From an uncultured Bacteroidales bacterium (lineage in GTDB: Bacteria > Bacteroidota > Bacteroidia > Bacteroidales > Bacteroidaceae): a stretch of DNA of 56,598 nucleotides. Under the pieces are notes generated by a model that did no database searches, had not been told where the DNA came from, and worked only from the letters and a program-made list of their open reading frames with translations. The translations under genes and the position numbers were made by a program. Positions 35,578 to 45,404 of the stretch are shown one piece after another (position 1 is the stretch's first letter; each line of letters opens with the position of its first letter). The stretch lies in the NCBI GenBank assembly GCA_902773055.1, contig CACYCZ010000032.1, positions 1 through 56,598 of the forward strand, written 5' to 3'.

Positions 35578-36237
35578 ATGATATACAGAGACCTATACAG
35601 GAACTATCCGGCAACAGGGGAAATCAAGGTTCCTCATTACGACACAATGAAGAACTGGCAGAAAGTTCTGAAACGCTGTTTTGACATAATCCTCTCTGTT
35701 ATGGGTATGATTATGCTTTCATGGTTGTTCATTATCATCTACATAGCCATAAAACTGCAGCATGACGGCCCCGTCCTGTTCCGACAAGAACGTATCGGCA
35801 AAGGCGGCAAACCTTTTACCATATACAAGTTTCGCACCATGTCGGAAAATGCAGAACAATACGGGCCGCAATTGGAAATCAAGAATGACCATCGTCTGAC
35901 ACCTGTCGGCAGGATTCTCAGGGAGCACCATTTGGATGAGCTGCCCCAACTATACAACGTATTGATTGGCGATATGTCTGTTGTCGGGCCGAGGCCTGAA
36001 CGCCGCTATTTCATAGAGCAGATTATGAAATATGATTCACGATATCAGCATCTCTACGAAATACGTCCCGGACTTACATCTGAAGCTACCCTGCACAACG
36101 GATATACGGATACTATGGAAAAAATGCTCAAACGCCTTGACCGCGACTTATATTACCTGGAAAACAGAACCCTTGCAGCCGACTTCAAAATAATTACCGA
36201 AACGGCCCTTTCCATTCTCACAGGAAAGAAAATATAG
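35578..36237 (+). CDS. Polyprenyl-phosphate sugar-1-phosphate transferase (WcaJ family)
   Basis: 219 residues. After a short N-terminus, one hydrophobic segment (about 40-60, probably a re-entrant helix) precedes the cytosolic catalytic part. Motifs follow the family order: GPVLFRQERIGKGG, YKFRTM, the Asp-Glu pair in HHLDELPQL (near 120), GDMSVVGPRPE, and RPGLT. It would load the first sugar phosphate onto undecaprenyl phosphate to begin a capsule, O-antigen or exopolysaccharide chain. It has the small form without the N-terminal transmembrane bundle. No other glycan genes are adjacent, so the product is unknown. Confidence 0.9.
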   Translation: MIYRDLYRNYPATGEIKVPHYDTMKNWQKVLKRCFDIILSVMGMIMLSWLFIIIYIAIKLQHDGPVLFRQERIGKGGKPFTIYKFRTMSENAEQYGPQLEIKNDHRLTPVGRILREHHLDELPQLYNVLIGDMSVVGPRPERRYFIEQIMKYDSRYQHLYEIRPGLTSEATLHNGYTDTMEKMLKRLDRDLYYLENRTLAADFKIITETALSILTGKKI

Positions 36238-36276
36238 GCACTCCCCCTGCTTCATACACCGCACCGCCTCTCCGAG

Positions 36277-36295
36277 AGACCTCTAAAAGAGGTCT
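36277..36295. terminator. Small 8-bp hairpin after the sugar transferase gene
   Basis: AGACCTCT (36277-36284) and AGAGGTCT (36288-36295) pair around AAA. No T tract follows, so terminator activity is uncertain. Confidence 0.3.
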
Positions 36296-36346
36296 GGAAA
36301 AGGAACTTTCTTGATAAATGACACATACGATTCTGCCGAAAATCCG

Positions 36347-36354
36347 TAACTTTG
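36347..36354 (+). promoter_or_regulatory. -7 box TAACTTTG for tamB
   Basis: TAnnTTTG match, predicted transcript start near 36361. Confidence 0.55.
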
Positions 36355-36439
36355 CCTAAATTATACATAAACGCATATTCTTATCAGACGATTCAGTTAT
36401 ATTTTCAGGTTTACCATAGCCTTTATCGTATGCTTAGGA

Positions 36440-39400
36440 GTGGGGATACACCTATTTCTCAATTCTGACTACTTTTCCCGCAAACTGGCTCGGCAAGCGG
36501 CAGCATTGCTCACCCAGAAGACAGGAACAGAAGTACATATCAACAACCTGCAGGTAGGCTTGTTCGGCAACATAAAGTTAACCGGCCTATGCATACCCGG
36601 ACTGGGCCCCGACACACTCCTCCAAACCGGCCAGATCAGCGCAAGACTGGAACTCATCCCACTGATAAGGAAACAAATCCTGATAAAGCATCTGGGCATT
36701 TATCACGCCAAATGCATCCTCAGCAGGAAAACACCTGACGCCCCCCTGAACTGCCAAGACATCATTGACAAACTGACAAAAGGCGACAGCAATTCCGAAT
36801 CAAGCTTCAGAGTCAAAGCCAACTCCGTAGTACTTCACGATGTCAGCATTCAATACGACATCGAAAACCAACCGATTTCAAAGACGCTAAACCCGGCACA
36901 CCTGGCCCTGAATCATATTGACGGCAGCATGGCCATAAAAGGCATCGGCACCCCATCTACAACTGTCAAGATACGCCACCTGAAGCTGGAAGAAAACAGC
37001 GGACTGAAAATAAACAGGCTCAAAGGAGAAGCACGAATAACCCATGACGATGTCAAAATCAAGGACCTGCAGATACACCTGCCAAACTCTGACATAAAGA
37101 TTCCCGATTTCGTCTGCAGCATGAAGCCCACAGTGTATGTCAAGGATTTTAACACACAAGCCCGTCTGACCCCGGCGGATTTCAAATTCCTATACCCTGC
37201 TCTCAACACCTGGAAGGAAGCCTACAGACTCCAAATCAGTACCCGCCCTTATAAATCATCGCTGACGGCAAATCTCACAATGCACAACGAGAAAGAACAA
37301 ATGCTAAACCTGGCTGTGGAGGCAATCATAAACCAACAGTTGTTTAACAACAAACCCATTCAGGCAAGCGGAGAGATTGAGAAATGCGCTCTATCATCAG
37401 CCTTCATCAAAAATCTGTGTGAAGCATTCCCCGAATTTGGCGTGGAAAAGTATGCCCAAGCCATAGGCAATATCAGCCACAATGGCACTTTCAAAATTAA
37501 TGGAGAAGACTTCACGCTCAATGGTGTCACACAAACCGACATCGGCAATATCACAGAAGATATAGAGTATCAGAATAAGGTTATTGACGGAACACTCTGT
37601 TATAAAGACTTCAACATAGAGAAATTAGTCACAGGAAAGGCTGTCCAACCTAACAACGACTCAGGAGAAATAGGATTCACAGGCACACTGAAACCACTCA
37701 ACATCAAAATCGGAAGCCAAATTAACCAGCTGACATTAAACAACTATGCCTACCACAATATCGCCTTCAGCGGCATTGTTGAAAACAACAAGGCAACAGG
37801 AAAAATTGATGTCACCGACCCAAACCTCAACCTCACAATGACCCCCAATGTATACTATGACACCAATACGTTGAAGATAAACATGGGGGCAAAAATCAAC
37901 AAGTTGGTAACAACGGAACTCCACCTGACAGATGTTCTAAAAGACAATATCATCTCCACAGAATTGCAGATGATGTTGCAATCAGCACCTGACAAACAAA
38001 ATCTGAACATGGTACTGAATCATTTGCATCTTGAAAACAAGGAAAAAAACTATACATGCGACTCTCTGAACATCCTATATATCGGCAATGACATCAGAAA
38101 CAACATAAAAATCAGGAGCTCTGCCCTTGATGCCAGCATTTCATCAGGAGCAAAGATTACGGATATACCCAACTCTATGCTGACACTGGTCTCTTCGGCT
38201 GTTCCGGCACTAAAACGCTATGTACAATACACGCCAAACAAGCAAAATGTTGACTTCAGCATCAAATTAAAAGATACCAGACTATTCAACAACTTCCTCA
38301 ACCTTCCGTTAGAACTGGAAAAACCAGCGGATATCAAGGGCTATATTGACCACAGAAAAAACAGCATCCAGATTATGTCATGGCTTCCCAAATTCAAGTT
38401 GAACGATGAACCATACATAGACGGTTCACTGTTCCTCCGGGGAAACACAGACTCCCTGCACCTGCTCACACAAGTATCAAAACAATTTGCCGACACCGAC
38501 ACGAAACTGGTACTGAATGTCCAGGCTGCAAACGACAATATCACCCCATCCCTTTCCTGGAAGACCATTAACACCAATGGGACAGCCGGCAACCTGAACC
38601 TGAAATGCAAGCTCTACGGGCAGGAGGAAGCCTTCAAAACAGCCGACATACGCATCTATCCTTCAACTTTTACCATATTGGACACACTTTGGTCTATCAG
38701 TTCGTCAGATATCAGCATTACCTCCGACGGCATACACCTGTCACCTCTGGAACTGCGCCAAGGAGAACAATTCATATCCATTCGCAACCAGGACTCGTTC
38801 AATTCGCCGTTTCTCGTAACCCTGAATGGTATGGAAATATCGCACATTCAAGACTTGCTGAATTTCCATCCCGTAGAATTCTCCGGCAACATTTACGGCA
38901 CAGCATCTATTCCGTCCAAGTCATCAGGAGAACTGAATATCCCTCTTGATATTCATGTCAGGAATTTTCATTTCCAAGAAGGCAACATGGGTACACTCCA
39001 CGTCACCGGGAATTGGGATAATGTAGACAAGCGAATCAACATTGACGCCATAACAAGACAAAGTCCACACGACTCATTGCTCATCAAGGGCTATGTCGAC
39101 ATTGATGAAGACTGCCTTGAGCTCAACTTCTCACCGCAATACACCAATGCAGAATTTTTGAATTCCTGGCTATACAATGTCCTTGGCCCCATTAAAGGAA
39201 GCGTCTCGGGTAAACTCTGTCTGAAAGGGCCTCTGTCTGATTTGGATCTTTACGGAGGGGTGATGCTGGATACACTCAGTTTTACACCGCCGGTAACGAA
39301 CGCCTTATATACCATGTCTAAAGACAGCATCTTTTTTCAGGAAGGAAAAATCATTTTTGAGGATTTTCTCCTTCACGACACCCACTATGGCAGTTGTGTC

Positions 39401-40741
39401 GTCATCGGAGCTGTCACACACAACAAGCTGAAAGACTTCGGATACGACCTTCGATTTGATGCCAACAACCTGCTGGCATATAACCATAGTGGAGAGCATC
39501 GCAATGATTTCTGGGGCGTGGTCTATGCTGACGGCAACGGCCGCATGTACGGCAACACCTCCGTCGTGCATGCCGACTTAAACTTGTCGCCTCAATATGG
39601 CTCTCAGTTTTATTACAATTCTTCCGAAACAGAGGATGCGTCCGGTTCTGATTTTATATATTTTCACAACGGCTCCCCCCAATACAGACTTCAAGAGCAG
39701 AGCACGTCTCAGAAGACCAGTGAAATAGATAATTTTAAAGACAACACCACTGACGTATATCTAAACCTGACTGCCAACATTAACCCCAATGCGCAAATTG
39801 TCATCTATACGGACCGCAAGACGGGTGACGGACTATATCTCAGGGGAAATGGTCCTATTGATATTTCATGGCACAACAAGGGAAAATTCCGTATTAACGG
39901 GCTGTACTCTACGAGCGGAGGTGAATACCACCTTACCATTCAGGATTTGATGAAACGAAACTTTCAAATCAAACCGGATGGCTACCTGCGTTTTTCAGGG
40001 AATGCTGAAGATGGAGATCTTAACCTTGTGGGTGTCTACACTGTACACTCTGTCTCCCTCAGTGACCTGAACATCGGCCAGAACATCAGCAATGCAACAA
40101 CCAATGTCAACTGCCTGCTAAATTTCGGCGGCAAGGCCAACAACCCACAAGTCACATTCGGGCTGGATTTTCCAACTGCCGGAGATGACATGAGGCAGAC
40201 ACTCAGGAGCGCCATCTCGTCACAGGAGGACCTTAACATGCAGATGCTATATCTGCTCACCGTCGGCCGTTTCTACACCTATGACTATGAAACCAGTTCG
40301 GGAGCATCTGCCCAGAACCAGTCTATGCTCGCCATGCAGTCATTGTTTGCCAATACCCTGGGAAACAGCCTCGGAAGCATCATAAGTCAAGCCTTACACC
40401 TGAGCAACTGGACTTTTGGTCCAAATATATCGACGGGGCGTCTCGGCTTTGACGACATGGAAGTGGGCGGACAGTTTCAAGGCAGCCTGCTGCAGAACAG
40501 GCTGCAACTGAGCGGCAATTTCGGATATCGCGAGCAGAACACCTACGCCAACAACTTTGTCGGCGACTTTAACCTAAGGTGGCTCTTGAACCAGAAAGGA
40601 ACCATCAGTCTCAACGCTTACAGTGAGACTAACGACCGTTATTTCTCCAAATCGTCACTCTCAACTCAGGGGGGCGGCATCATGTTCCAACACGACTTTA
40701 ACAAACTACGCTATCTATTCCGCAGACACAAGGATAAATAG
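36440..40741 (+). CDS. tamB: TamB-like translocation/assembly or lipid-transport protein (DUF490)
   Basis: At least 1433 residues, an elongated beta-rich AsmA/TamB-family protein. Repeated beta-strand segments fill the middle, and the last ~400 residues are the conserved TamB/DUF490 domain (NPNAQIVIYTDRKTGDGL ... INGLYSTSGGEYHLTIQDL ... GFREQNTY-like GYREQNTYANN). TamB proteins bridge the inner and outer membranes and move phospholipid or help outer-membrane assembly. The start shown is a GTG. In frame upstream the reading continues to 36371 without ATG, GTG or TTG and encodes RRFSYIFRFTIAFIVCLGVG, the missing membrane anchor, so a non-standard start (for example ATT at 36377) is possible. 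No TamA gene is adjacent. Confidence 0.85.
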   Translation: MGIHLFLNSDYFSRKLARQAAALLTQKTGTEVHINNLQVGLFGNIKLTGLCIPGLGPDTLLQTGQISARLELIPLIRKQILIKHLGIYHAKCILSRKTPDAPLNCQDIIDKLTKGDSNSESSFRVKANSVVLHDVSIQYDIENQPISKTLNPAHLALNHIDGSMAIKGIGTPSTTVKIRHLKLEENSGLKINRLKGEARITHDDVKIKDLQIHLPNSDIKIPDFVCSMKPTVYVKDFNTQARLTPADFKFLYPALNTWKEAYRLQISTRPYKSSLTANLTMHNEKEQMLNLAVEAIINQQLFNNKPIQASGEIEKCALSSAFIKNLCEAFPEFGVEKYAQAIGNISHNGTFKINGEDFTLNGVTQTDIGNITEDIEYQNKVIDGTLCYKDFNIEKLVTGKAVQPNNDSGEIGFTGTLKPLNIKIGSQINQLTLNNYAYHNIAFSGIVENNKATGKIDVTDPNLNLTMTPNVYYDTNTLKINMGAKINKLVTTELHLTDVLKDNIISTELQMMLQSAPDKQNLNMVLNHLHLENKEKNYTCDSLNILYIGNDIRNNIKIRSSALDASISSGAKITDIPNSMLTLVSSAVPALKRYVQYTPNKQNVDFSIKLKDTRLFNNFLNLPLELEKPADIKGYIDHRKNSIQIMSWLPKFKLNDEPYIDGSLFLRGNTDSLHLLTQVSKQFADTDTKLVLNVQAANDNITPSLSWKTINTNGTAGNLNLKCKLYGQEEAFKTADIRIYPSTFTILDTLWSISSSDISITSDGIHLSPLELRQGEQFISIRNQDSFNSPFLVTLNGMEISHIQDLLNFHPVEFSGNIYGTASIPSKSSGELNIPLDIHVRNFHFQEGNMGTLHVTGNWDNVDKRINIDAITRQSPHDSLLIKGYVDIDEDCLELNFSPQYTNAEFLNSWLYNVLGPIKGSVSGKLCLKGPLSDLDLYGGVMLDTLSFTPPVTNALYTMSKDSIFFQEGKIIFEDFLLHDTHYGSCVVIGAVTHNKLKDFGYDLRFDANNLLAYNHSGEHRNDFWGVVYADGNGRMYGNTSVVHADLNLSPQYGSQFYYNSSETEDASGSDFIYFHNGSPQYRLQEQSTSQKTSEIDNFKDNTTDVYLNLTANINPNAQIVIYTDRKTGDGLYLRGNGPIDISWHNKGKFRINGLYSTSGGEYHLTIQDLMKRNFQIKPDGYLRFSGNAEDGDLNLVGVYTVHSVSLSDLNIGQNISNATTNVNCLLNFGGKANNPQVTFGLDFPTAGDDMRQTLRSAISSQEDLNMQMLYLLTVGRFYTYDYETSSGASAQNQSMLAMQSLFANTLGNSLGSIISQALHLSNWTFGPNISTGRLGFDDMEVGGQFQGSLLQNRLQLSGNFGYREQNTYANNFVGDFNLRWLLNQKGTISLNAYSETNDRYFSKSSLSTQGGGIMFQHDFNKLRYLFRRHKDK

Positions 40742-40773
40742 AACAACCCATTACATCCCTCTATAAATTTGCC

Positions 40774-41742
40774 ATGAATATTCTTAATATTTCAAATCAG
40801 TTACAGAGCCTTAAATTCTGGAAAGAGACTTTCATAATGACTATAGGCATGCTCATTACGGCCATTGCTGTATATTATTTCCTCGTACCCGGAAAACTTA
40901 TCATCGGCACCACATCCGGCCTTTCCATCGTAGTCAGCGAACTGTCTGCCGCCTTGGGCTTCCCTGTCAGAATCTCTGTCTGCCTCACTGTTATCAACAC
41001 CTTTCTGCTGATATTAGCCTTTATACTGATTGACGGGGAATTCGGGGTCAAAACCATATATGCCTCCCTTATTCTTGGCCCTTTGATGGACCTGCTCGAT
41101 TACATATATCCCTACAGCCTGCTGCTTACCAATCCCGGGCAAACTACTGTCATGGGCGATATATGGTTTGACCTGCTATGCTTTGTCTTTCTTCTTAGTG
41201 CCGCACAAGCCATACTCTTCCGCATCAATGGTTCTACCGGCGGATTGGATATTGTCGCCAAAATCATCAGCAAATATATGCATATCGACATCGGCAGTGC
41301 TGTCGCCATATCGGGAGTTGTCGTCAGTTGTACCGCCTTTGCCGTCAACCCCTTCAGGCTTGTCGTTATCGGTATCATCGGCACATGGCTGAATGGCATT
41401 GTCATTGACTATTTTACTGCCAGCCTGAGCAAGCGCAAACGTGTATGCATCGTAACTATGACACCTGAGCCTATCAGAGACTACATCATCAACAATCTTG
41501 TGCGGGGCTGCAGCCTGTATGAAATCAAGGGAGGATATACGCAAGAACCTCACACCGAAATACAAAGTCTGCTTACCCGCAGTGAATTCGGAAATCTCAT
41601 GGAATTCATTAAGGATAATTCCATCAATGCCTTTATCGTGGCAAGCAATGTCAGCGAAGTCTATGGCCTGTGGTTCTCCAAGCGCAATAAGAAAGAGATA
41701 AAAAGTCATCACAACCTATCCAAACAGCAACACAATGATTAA
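40774..41742 (+). CDS. YitT-family membrane protein (DUF161/DUF2179)
   Basis: 322 residues. About five or six hydrophobic helices lie between residues 15 and 215, with the family turn FRINGSTGGLDIVAKII near 150. The cytosolic end (about 225-300) is a DUF2179 domain with RGCSLYEIKGGYTQ. Its role in other bacteria is not settled; membrane transport is often suggested. It starts 32 bases after tamB and its stop overlaps the next gene by eight bases. Confidence 0.88.
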   Translation: MNILNISNQLQSLKFWKETFIMTIGMLITAIAVYYFLVPGKLIIGTTSGLSIVVSELSAALGFPVRISVCLTVINTFLLILAFILIDGEFGVKTIYASLILGPLMDLLDYIYPYSLLLTNPGQTTVMGDIWFDLLCFVFLLSAAQAILFRINGSTGGLDIVAKIISKYMHIDIGSAVAISGVVVSCTAFAVNPFRLVVIGIIGTWLNGIVIDYFTASLSKRKRVCIVTMTPEPIRDYIINNLVRGCSLYEIKGGYTQEPHTEIQSLLTRSEFGNLMEFIKDNSINAFIVASNVSEVYGLWFSKRNKKEIKSHHNLSKQQHND

Positions 41743-42274
41743 AACTATTCTGGGCCACACCCCTCGTTTCGGCAAAAACTGCTATCTGGCAGAAACCGGC
41801 ATCGTCATCGGTGATGTCATCATGGGAGACAATTGTTCTGTATGGTTCAGCGCTGTCGTGCGTGGTGACATTGAGAAAATCAGAATGGGCCATCGTGTCA
41901 ATGTTCAGGACGGGGCTGTCATCCACGTAAGCCCCGGCTTCGGAGAAGTCTTTATCGGCAATGACGTCACCATAGGTCACAATGCGACAGTCCATGGAGC
42001 TAAAATCGGTGACAATGTCCTCATCGGCATGGGAGCAACTTTGCTTGACAATTGCACCATAGGCACAGGCTCAATCATTGCTGCGGGAGCATTGGTTCTG
42101 AAAAACACTGTTATCGGTGACCATGAAGTGTGGGGTGGCGTACCAGCAAAGTTCATAAAAAAAATCACGCCGGAAGAATCGCTAAGGGTCATCAAAAAGA
42201 ATGCAGAAGGATACGTAGAATATGCAAGACACTACATGGATGAAAATCCCGACACACAATGTCCTGACACATAA
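41735..42274 (+). CDS. Gamma-class carbonic anhydrase-like hexapeptide protein
   Basis: 179 residues forming a left-handed beta-helix of hexapeptide repeats (VIIGDVIMGDNCSVWF and onward to about 150) followed by a C-terminal helix. The three zinc histidines of the gamma-CA family are in place: His64 (VIHV), His82 (IGHN) and His87 (VHGA). It belongs to the YrdA/PaaY/CaiE-type branch; not all of these hydrate carbon dioxide. An eight-base overlap links it to the YitT-family gene. Confidence 0.9.
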   Translation: MIKTILGHTPRFGKNCYLAETGIVIGDVIMGDNCSVWFSAVVRGDIEKIRMGHRVNVQDGAVIHVSPGFGEVFIGNDVTIGHNATVHGAKIGDNVLIGMGATLLDNCTIGTGSIIAAGALVLKNTVIGDHEVWGGVPAKFIKKITPEESLRVIKKNAEGYVEYARHYMDENPDTQCPDT

Positions 42275-42540
42275 ACTACACCATCCGATCTCTTATCTAT
42301 TACAACAATAATCATTGTATAAAGTCCCATTGGTGCCTGCATAATCACACGCATCCTTATTCATGCAGCCATGCACGGCAGTCATAACCCTATTCCTGAG
42401 GACAACTGCTTCCCTACAATAAATGCAATATCAAATTAATCAGAATTATATTTCCCGACTGCAAGATATGATTTTCTGCATCCATGGAGCAAAACCCTAA
42501 AGGATAGCCAGATAAGCATATCATTGCAGGCATAAATTTT
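42275..42540. other. Gene-free stretch before the 21-bp repeat array
   Basis: No gene, promoter box or strong hairpin is visible after the gamma-CA gene. At its right end CAGGCATAAATTTT (42527-42540) is mirrored, imperfectly, by AAAATTATGTCTGCC (42647-42661), so the repeat array is flanked by an inverted repeat. Confidence 0.4.
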
Positions 42541-42624
42541 ATGTTCACCGATGGTGAACGTATGTTTCACATCGGTGAACATATATTCCGCAACGGTAAA
42601 CGTACATTTACCGATGGTGAATAT
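42541..42624. repeat. Four tandem 21-bp units (family 1, copy B)
   Basis: Units start at 42541, 42562, 42583 and 42604. The best units contain the palindrome TTCACCGATGGTGAA. Because 21 is a multiple of three, the array is open in several frames and gives spurious small proteins with a seven-residue period (for example FTDGE repeats). The same family lies at 22642-22746. Confidence 0.8.
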
Positions 42625-42719
42625 AAAATATATCAGGATATCATTAAAATTATGTCTGCCAGGGCTCTTCCTTCGGATAGGCACAATTATATTACACAAC
42701 AGCCCCGCCACAAACAAAA

Positions 42720-42755
42720 TGGAGGGAGAACAACCTAATGGCAATTCTCCCTCCA
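42720..42755 (-). terminator. Terminator of the NlpC-to-GH78 operon
   Basis: TGGAGGGAGAA (42720-42730) pairs perfectly with TTCTCCCTCCA (42745-42755). Reading leftward the stem is followed by TTTTGTTTGT, a good T-rich tail for the minus-strand transcript. Confidence 0.7.
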
Positions 42756-42778
42756 TTTACTTTAATACCAGACAAATA

Positions 42779-45382
42779 TCAACGGATGACCTTTGTAATT
42801 ACATAGGTACCACTTGTATACTGTGTCGCCTGAGTCTCACCGGGCAATGTTACAGAAGCCGTAGCACCGGCAGGAATGGTAACCTCCCATTTCCAACGGT
42901 CTCCTTCATATGCCCAATCACTCTTAATAAGACCTGCGGCTGAACGATATTCGGCATGGAGATGTCCCAGACGCTTGTCAGGAACAGGACGCATGATAAT
43001 ATGCTTGAAACCAGGCTCAGACGGATCGGCTGCAATGCCGGCAACAGTCTCCCACAGCCACTGGCATACGCACCCATAGGCATAATGGTTGAAACTGTTC
43101 ATACCCTTGGGCCCCATACCCTTGTCAAGCATATAACTATTCCAACGCTCCCAGATAGTTGTCGCACCATTATCTATAGAATATATCCAGCTTGGGTTCT
43201 TGCGCTGGAACAGCAATTCATAAGCCACGTCTGACAAGCCATTAGCTGTAAGAGTCTCCATCAAGATAGATGTACCGAGGAAACCTGTCTGAAGACAATT
43301 ACCATGCTGCTCAAAGTTCTTCCGAAGGCGGTTAAGCATATTTTCTTTAGCCTGACCGTCAAAGAGCTCATTCTTCAGTGCAAACAAAGCCGGGGTTTGC
43401 ATCGTATTTAAAATAGCAATCTTGAATTCTCCTTTCGAAGTAAAGAATGTTTCTTTCAGATACTTCTTGGCATCGTAAACCATCTGCTGATATTTCTGCA
43501 CATTACGTCCGGAAGCCTTGGCCATATCCCTCATCATACCAGCATCAATAGCCCAATAGGAAGCACTCAGATAGTTCCAATAGGCAATGGCATCGGCCTT
43601 GGGAACAGATTTGCCGGAAGCATCGGTCTCAAATGCACCACGGCCGCAACTTTCCAGAGGCTCGTAACTGAGCCAATCAGCCCATTGATAGTTTCCATTT
43701 TCTGCAGCAAGGGCCTGATGGTCATACTTCGTTTCATTGATATGATCTATAAAACGTTCCATCGCCTCCCAATTCTCATCGATAATCTTAGTGTCGGCAA
43801 ACTGCTTCCATACCGTCCAGGGAACAATAATACCAGCATCTGCCCAACCAAGTCGCATCATGTTATTGTCCATCGCACCATATTGTGCCAACGGAGCAAC
43901 ACCGGGAAAACCGCCAAGAGCACTTTGGGTATCACGCATATCACGCATCCATTTATGGAAGAACTCATCGGTATTGGCAAAAAAGGTTCCGGTTTCTGCA
44001 AACACTTGAGTGTCGGCAGTCCACCCCAGACGTTCATTACGTTGAGGGCAATCAGTTGTAACCGAAAGATAATTGGAGCGCTGTCCCCATATTGTATTGG
44101 AAATAAGTTTATTTACCAATTCATTGCCAGTAGAGATTGAACCACTCTCCATATCCTTGGTGATGGAAGATACCGGCACAGATTTCAGGTTTTTAATACG
44201 GACAGCCGATGTTGCCGTAATAGACATATAACGATAGCCGAAGAATGTACAACGCGGCTGATAGGTAACAAAACCTTTTCTGTCTGCAAAAGTGTAATTC
44301 AATATCATACCCTTGTCAGGTGTTCTCAAGTTAAGGCGGTGGCAACTGCCCTCAGGACCATCCATACCACGACTCTTGGCACCATTGCCATCGTTCAGAA
44401 GTTCCGACGGAAGGCAAGTCAGGACTGTTCCGGCCTTGGCTGCAAATACGAAGGATGGCACAGCAGCACAATTCTGCCCGAAATCAACGACAAGCGTCTC
44501 ACCGGGACGCACTGTAAGTTCGTCAGTCGCTGCAAAGGTTTTGGTAACGATAACCTTACCGTATGCATCCTCATGTGCATCGGTAACACCCTTCCAAAGA
44601 TATGCCTTGACGGGTGAAAGGGCCAGATCCGGGCGCAAATATATTTCAGCACCTTCACTGGGGAGAATCTCTCCGGAAAATTCCGTATTCTGTTCAGGCG
44701 CTGAAAATTTCCCGGCACTTGCATAGCCAGGACGAATACGGGCATCATAGGTTTCACCATCAAATATAGCTGCATGCTTGACAGGACCGGCAATGCCGGC
44801 CTTCCAGTCTTTCAGGTTAGTACCATATAACTTCTTTGAGCCATCAGCATAGGTAAATTCAATGACACCACGGAAAGCACATTTTTTCCCAATCATACCG
44901 TCATGCCCTGACGGCGTTATGATTTTATCTGCCCACCAACCAGGTGTAACTTGTACAGAGAAAACATTAACCCCTCCAGCAACAAGATTGAGAGCATCGG
45001 TCACATCATAGGTAAATGAACGCTTTGTCTTGGCATAATGCGTAAAACCTGGTTTCAGTATCTCATCTCCAACGATTTTACCATTAATATATAATTCGTA
45101 AACACCAAGTCCCGTTGTCATCCATTTGGCAGCTACAACTTTCTTTTCATTCTTCATAGTAGACATGAAGAAACTGGCACCGTCGGCAGCAAGGAAATCC
45201 TGAGTAGTGATTTTACGGGTCACAACCTCTGCATCTCGCACAGAAAGCCATATGGATTTATCCCATGCCGATGCATCCATAGCCGATACACGTTTCCCAA
45301 CATGGCTCTGCGCCATGACAGGTAATGACGTCACTATTGCCACTATGGCAAGAATAGTCTTAATAACATTTTGATTTTTCAT
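42779..45382 (-). CDS. Secreted alpha-L-rhamnosidase (GH78)
   Basis: 867 residues with a signal peptide (about 1-24). Beta-sandwich domains come first (YELYINGKIVGDEILKPGFTHY near 110 is typical of the GH78 N-terminal domain), then the (alpha/alpha)6 barrel. The catalytic block is DCPQRNERLGWTADTQVFAETG near 440, where the family places its acid residues. WAIDAGMM and TTIWERWNSY lie later in the barrel, followed by a C-terminal beta domain. It would release alpha-L-rhamnose from plant or bacterial glycans in the periplasm or on the surface. It begins 22 bases after ackA, an unusual location for such an enzyme, and ends the operon. Confidence 0.9.
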   Translation of the reverse strand: MKNQNVIKTILAIVAIVTSLPVMAQSHVGKRVSAMDASAWDKSIWLSVRDAEVVTRKITTQDFLAADGASFFMSTMKNEKKVVAAKWMTTGLGVYELYINGKIVGDEILKPGFTHYAKTKRSFTYDVTDALNLVAGGVNVFSVQVTPGWWADKIITPSGHDGMIGKKCAFRGVIEFTYADGSKKLYGTNLKDWKAGIAGPVKHAAIFDGETYDARIRPGYASAGKFSAPEQNTEFSGEILPSEGAEIYLRPDLALSPVKAYLWKGVTDAHEDAYGKVIVTKTFAATDELTVRPGETLVVDFGQNCAAVPSFVFAAKAGTVLTCLPSELLNDGNGAKSRGMDGPEGSCHRLNLRTPDKGMILNYTFADRKGFVTYQPRCTFFGYRYMSITATSAVRIKNLKSVPVSSITKDMESGSISTGNELVNKLISNTIWGQRSNYLSVTTDCPQRNERLGWTADTQVFAETGTFFANTDEFFHKWMRDMRDTQSALGGFPGVAPLAQYGAMDNNMMRLGWADAGIIVPWTVWKQFADTKIIDENWEAMERFIDHINETKYDHQALAAENGNYQWADWLSYEPLESCGRGAFETDASGKSVPKADAIAYWNYLSASYWAIDAGMMRDMAKASGRNVQKYQQMVYDAKKYLKETFFTSKGEFKIAILNTMQTPALFALKNELFDGQAKENMLNRLRKNFEQHGNCLQTGFLGTSILMETLTANGLSDVAYELLFQRKNPSWIYSIDNGATTIWERWNSYMLDKGMGPKGMNSFNHYAYGCVCQWLWETVAGIAADPSEPGFKHIIMRPVPDKRLGHLHAEYRSAAGLIKSDWAYEGDRWKWEVTIPAGATASVTLPGETQATQYTSGTYVITKVIR

Positions 45383-45404
45383 AATATATTTTTGATAATT
45401 AATA

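Noticed and set aside
36377-36442. Frameshifted or broken tamB
   Set aside because: The whole downstream frame is intact and family-like to its C-terminus. Only the initiation codon is in doubt, so it is not called a pseudogene.
42436-42943. Small open frames on both strands with seven-residue repeats
   Set aside because: They result from the 21-base DNA repeat, open in several frames on both strands. The repeated DNA palindrome explains the pattern better than a protein does.
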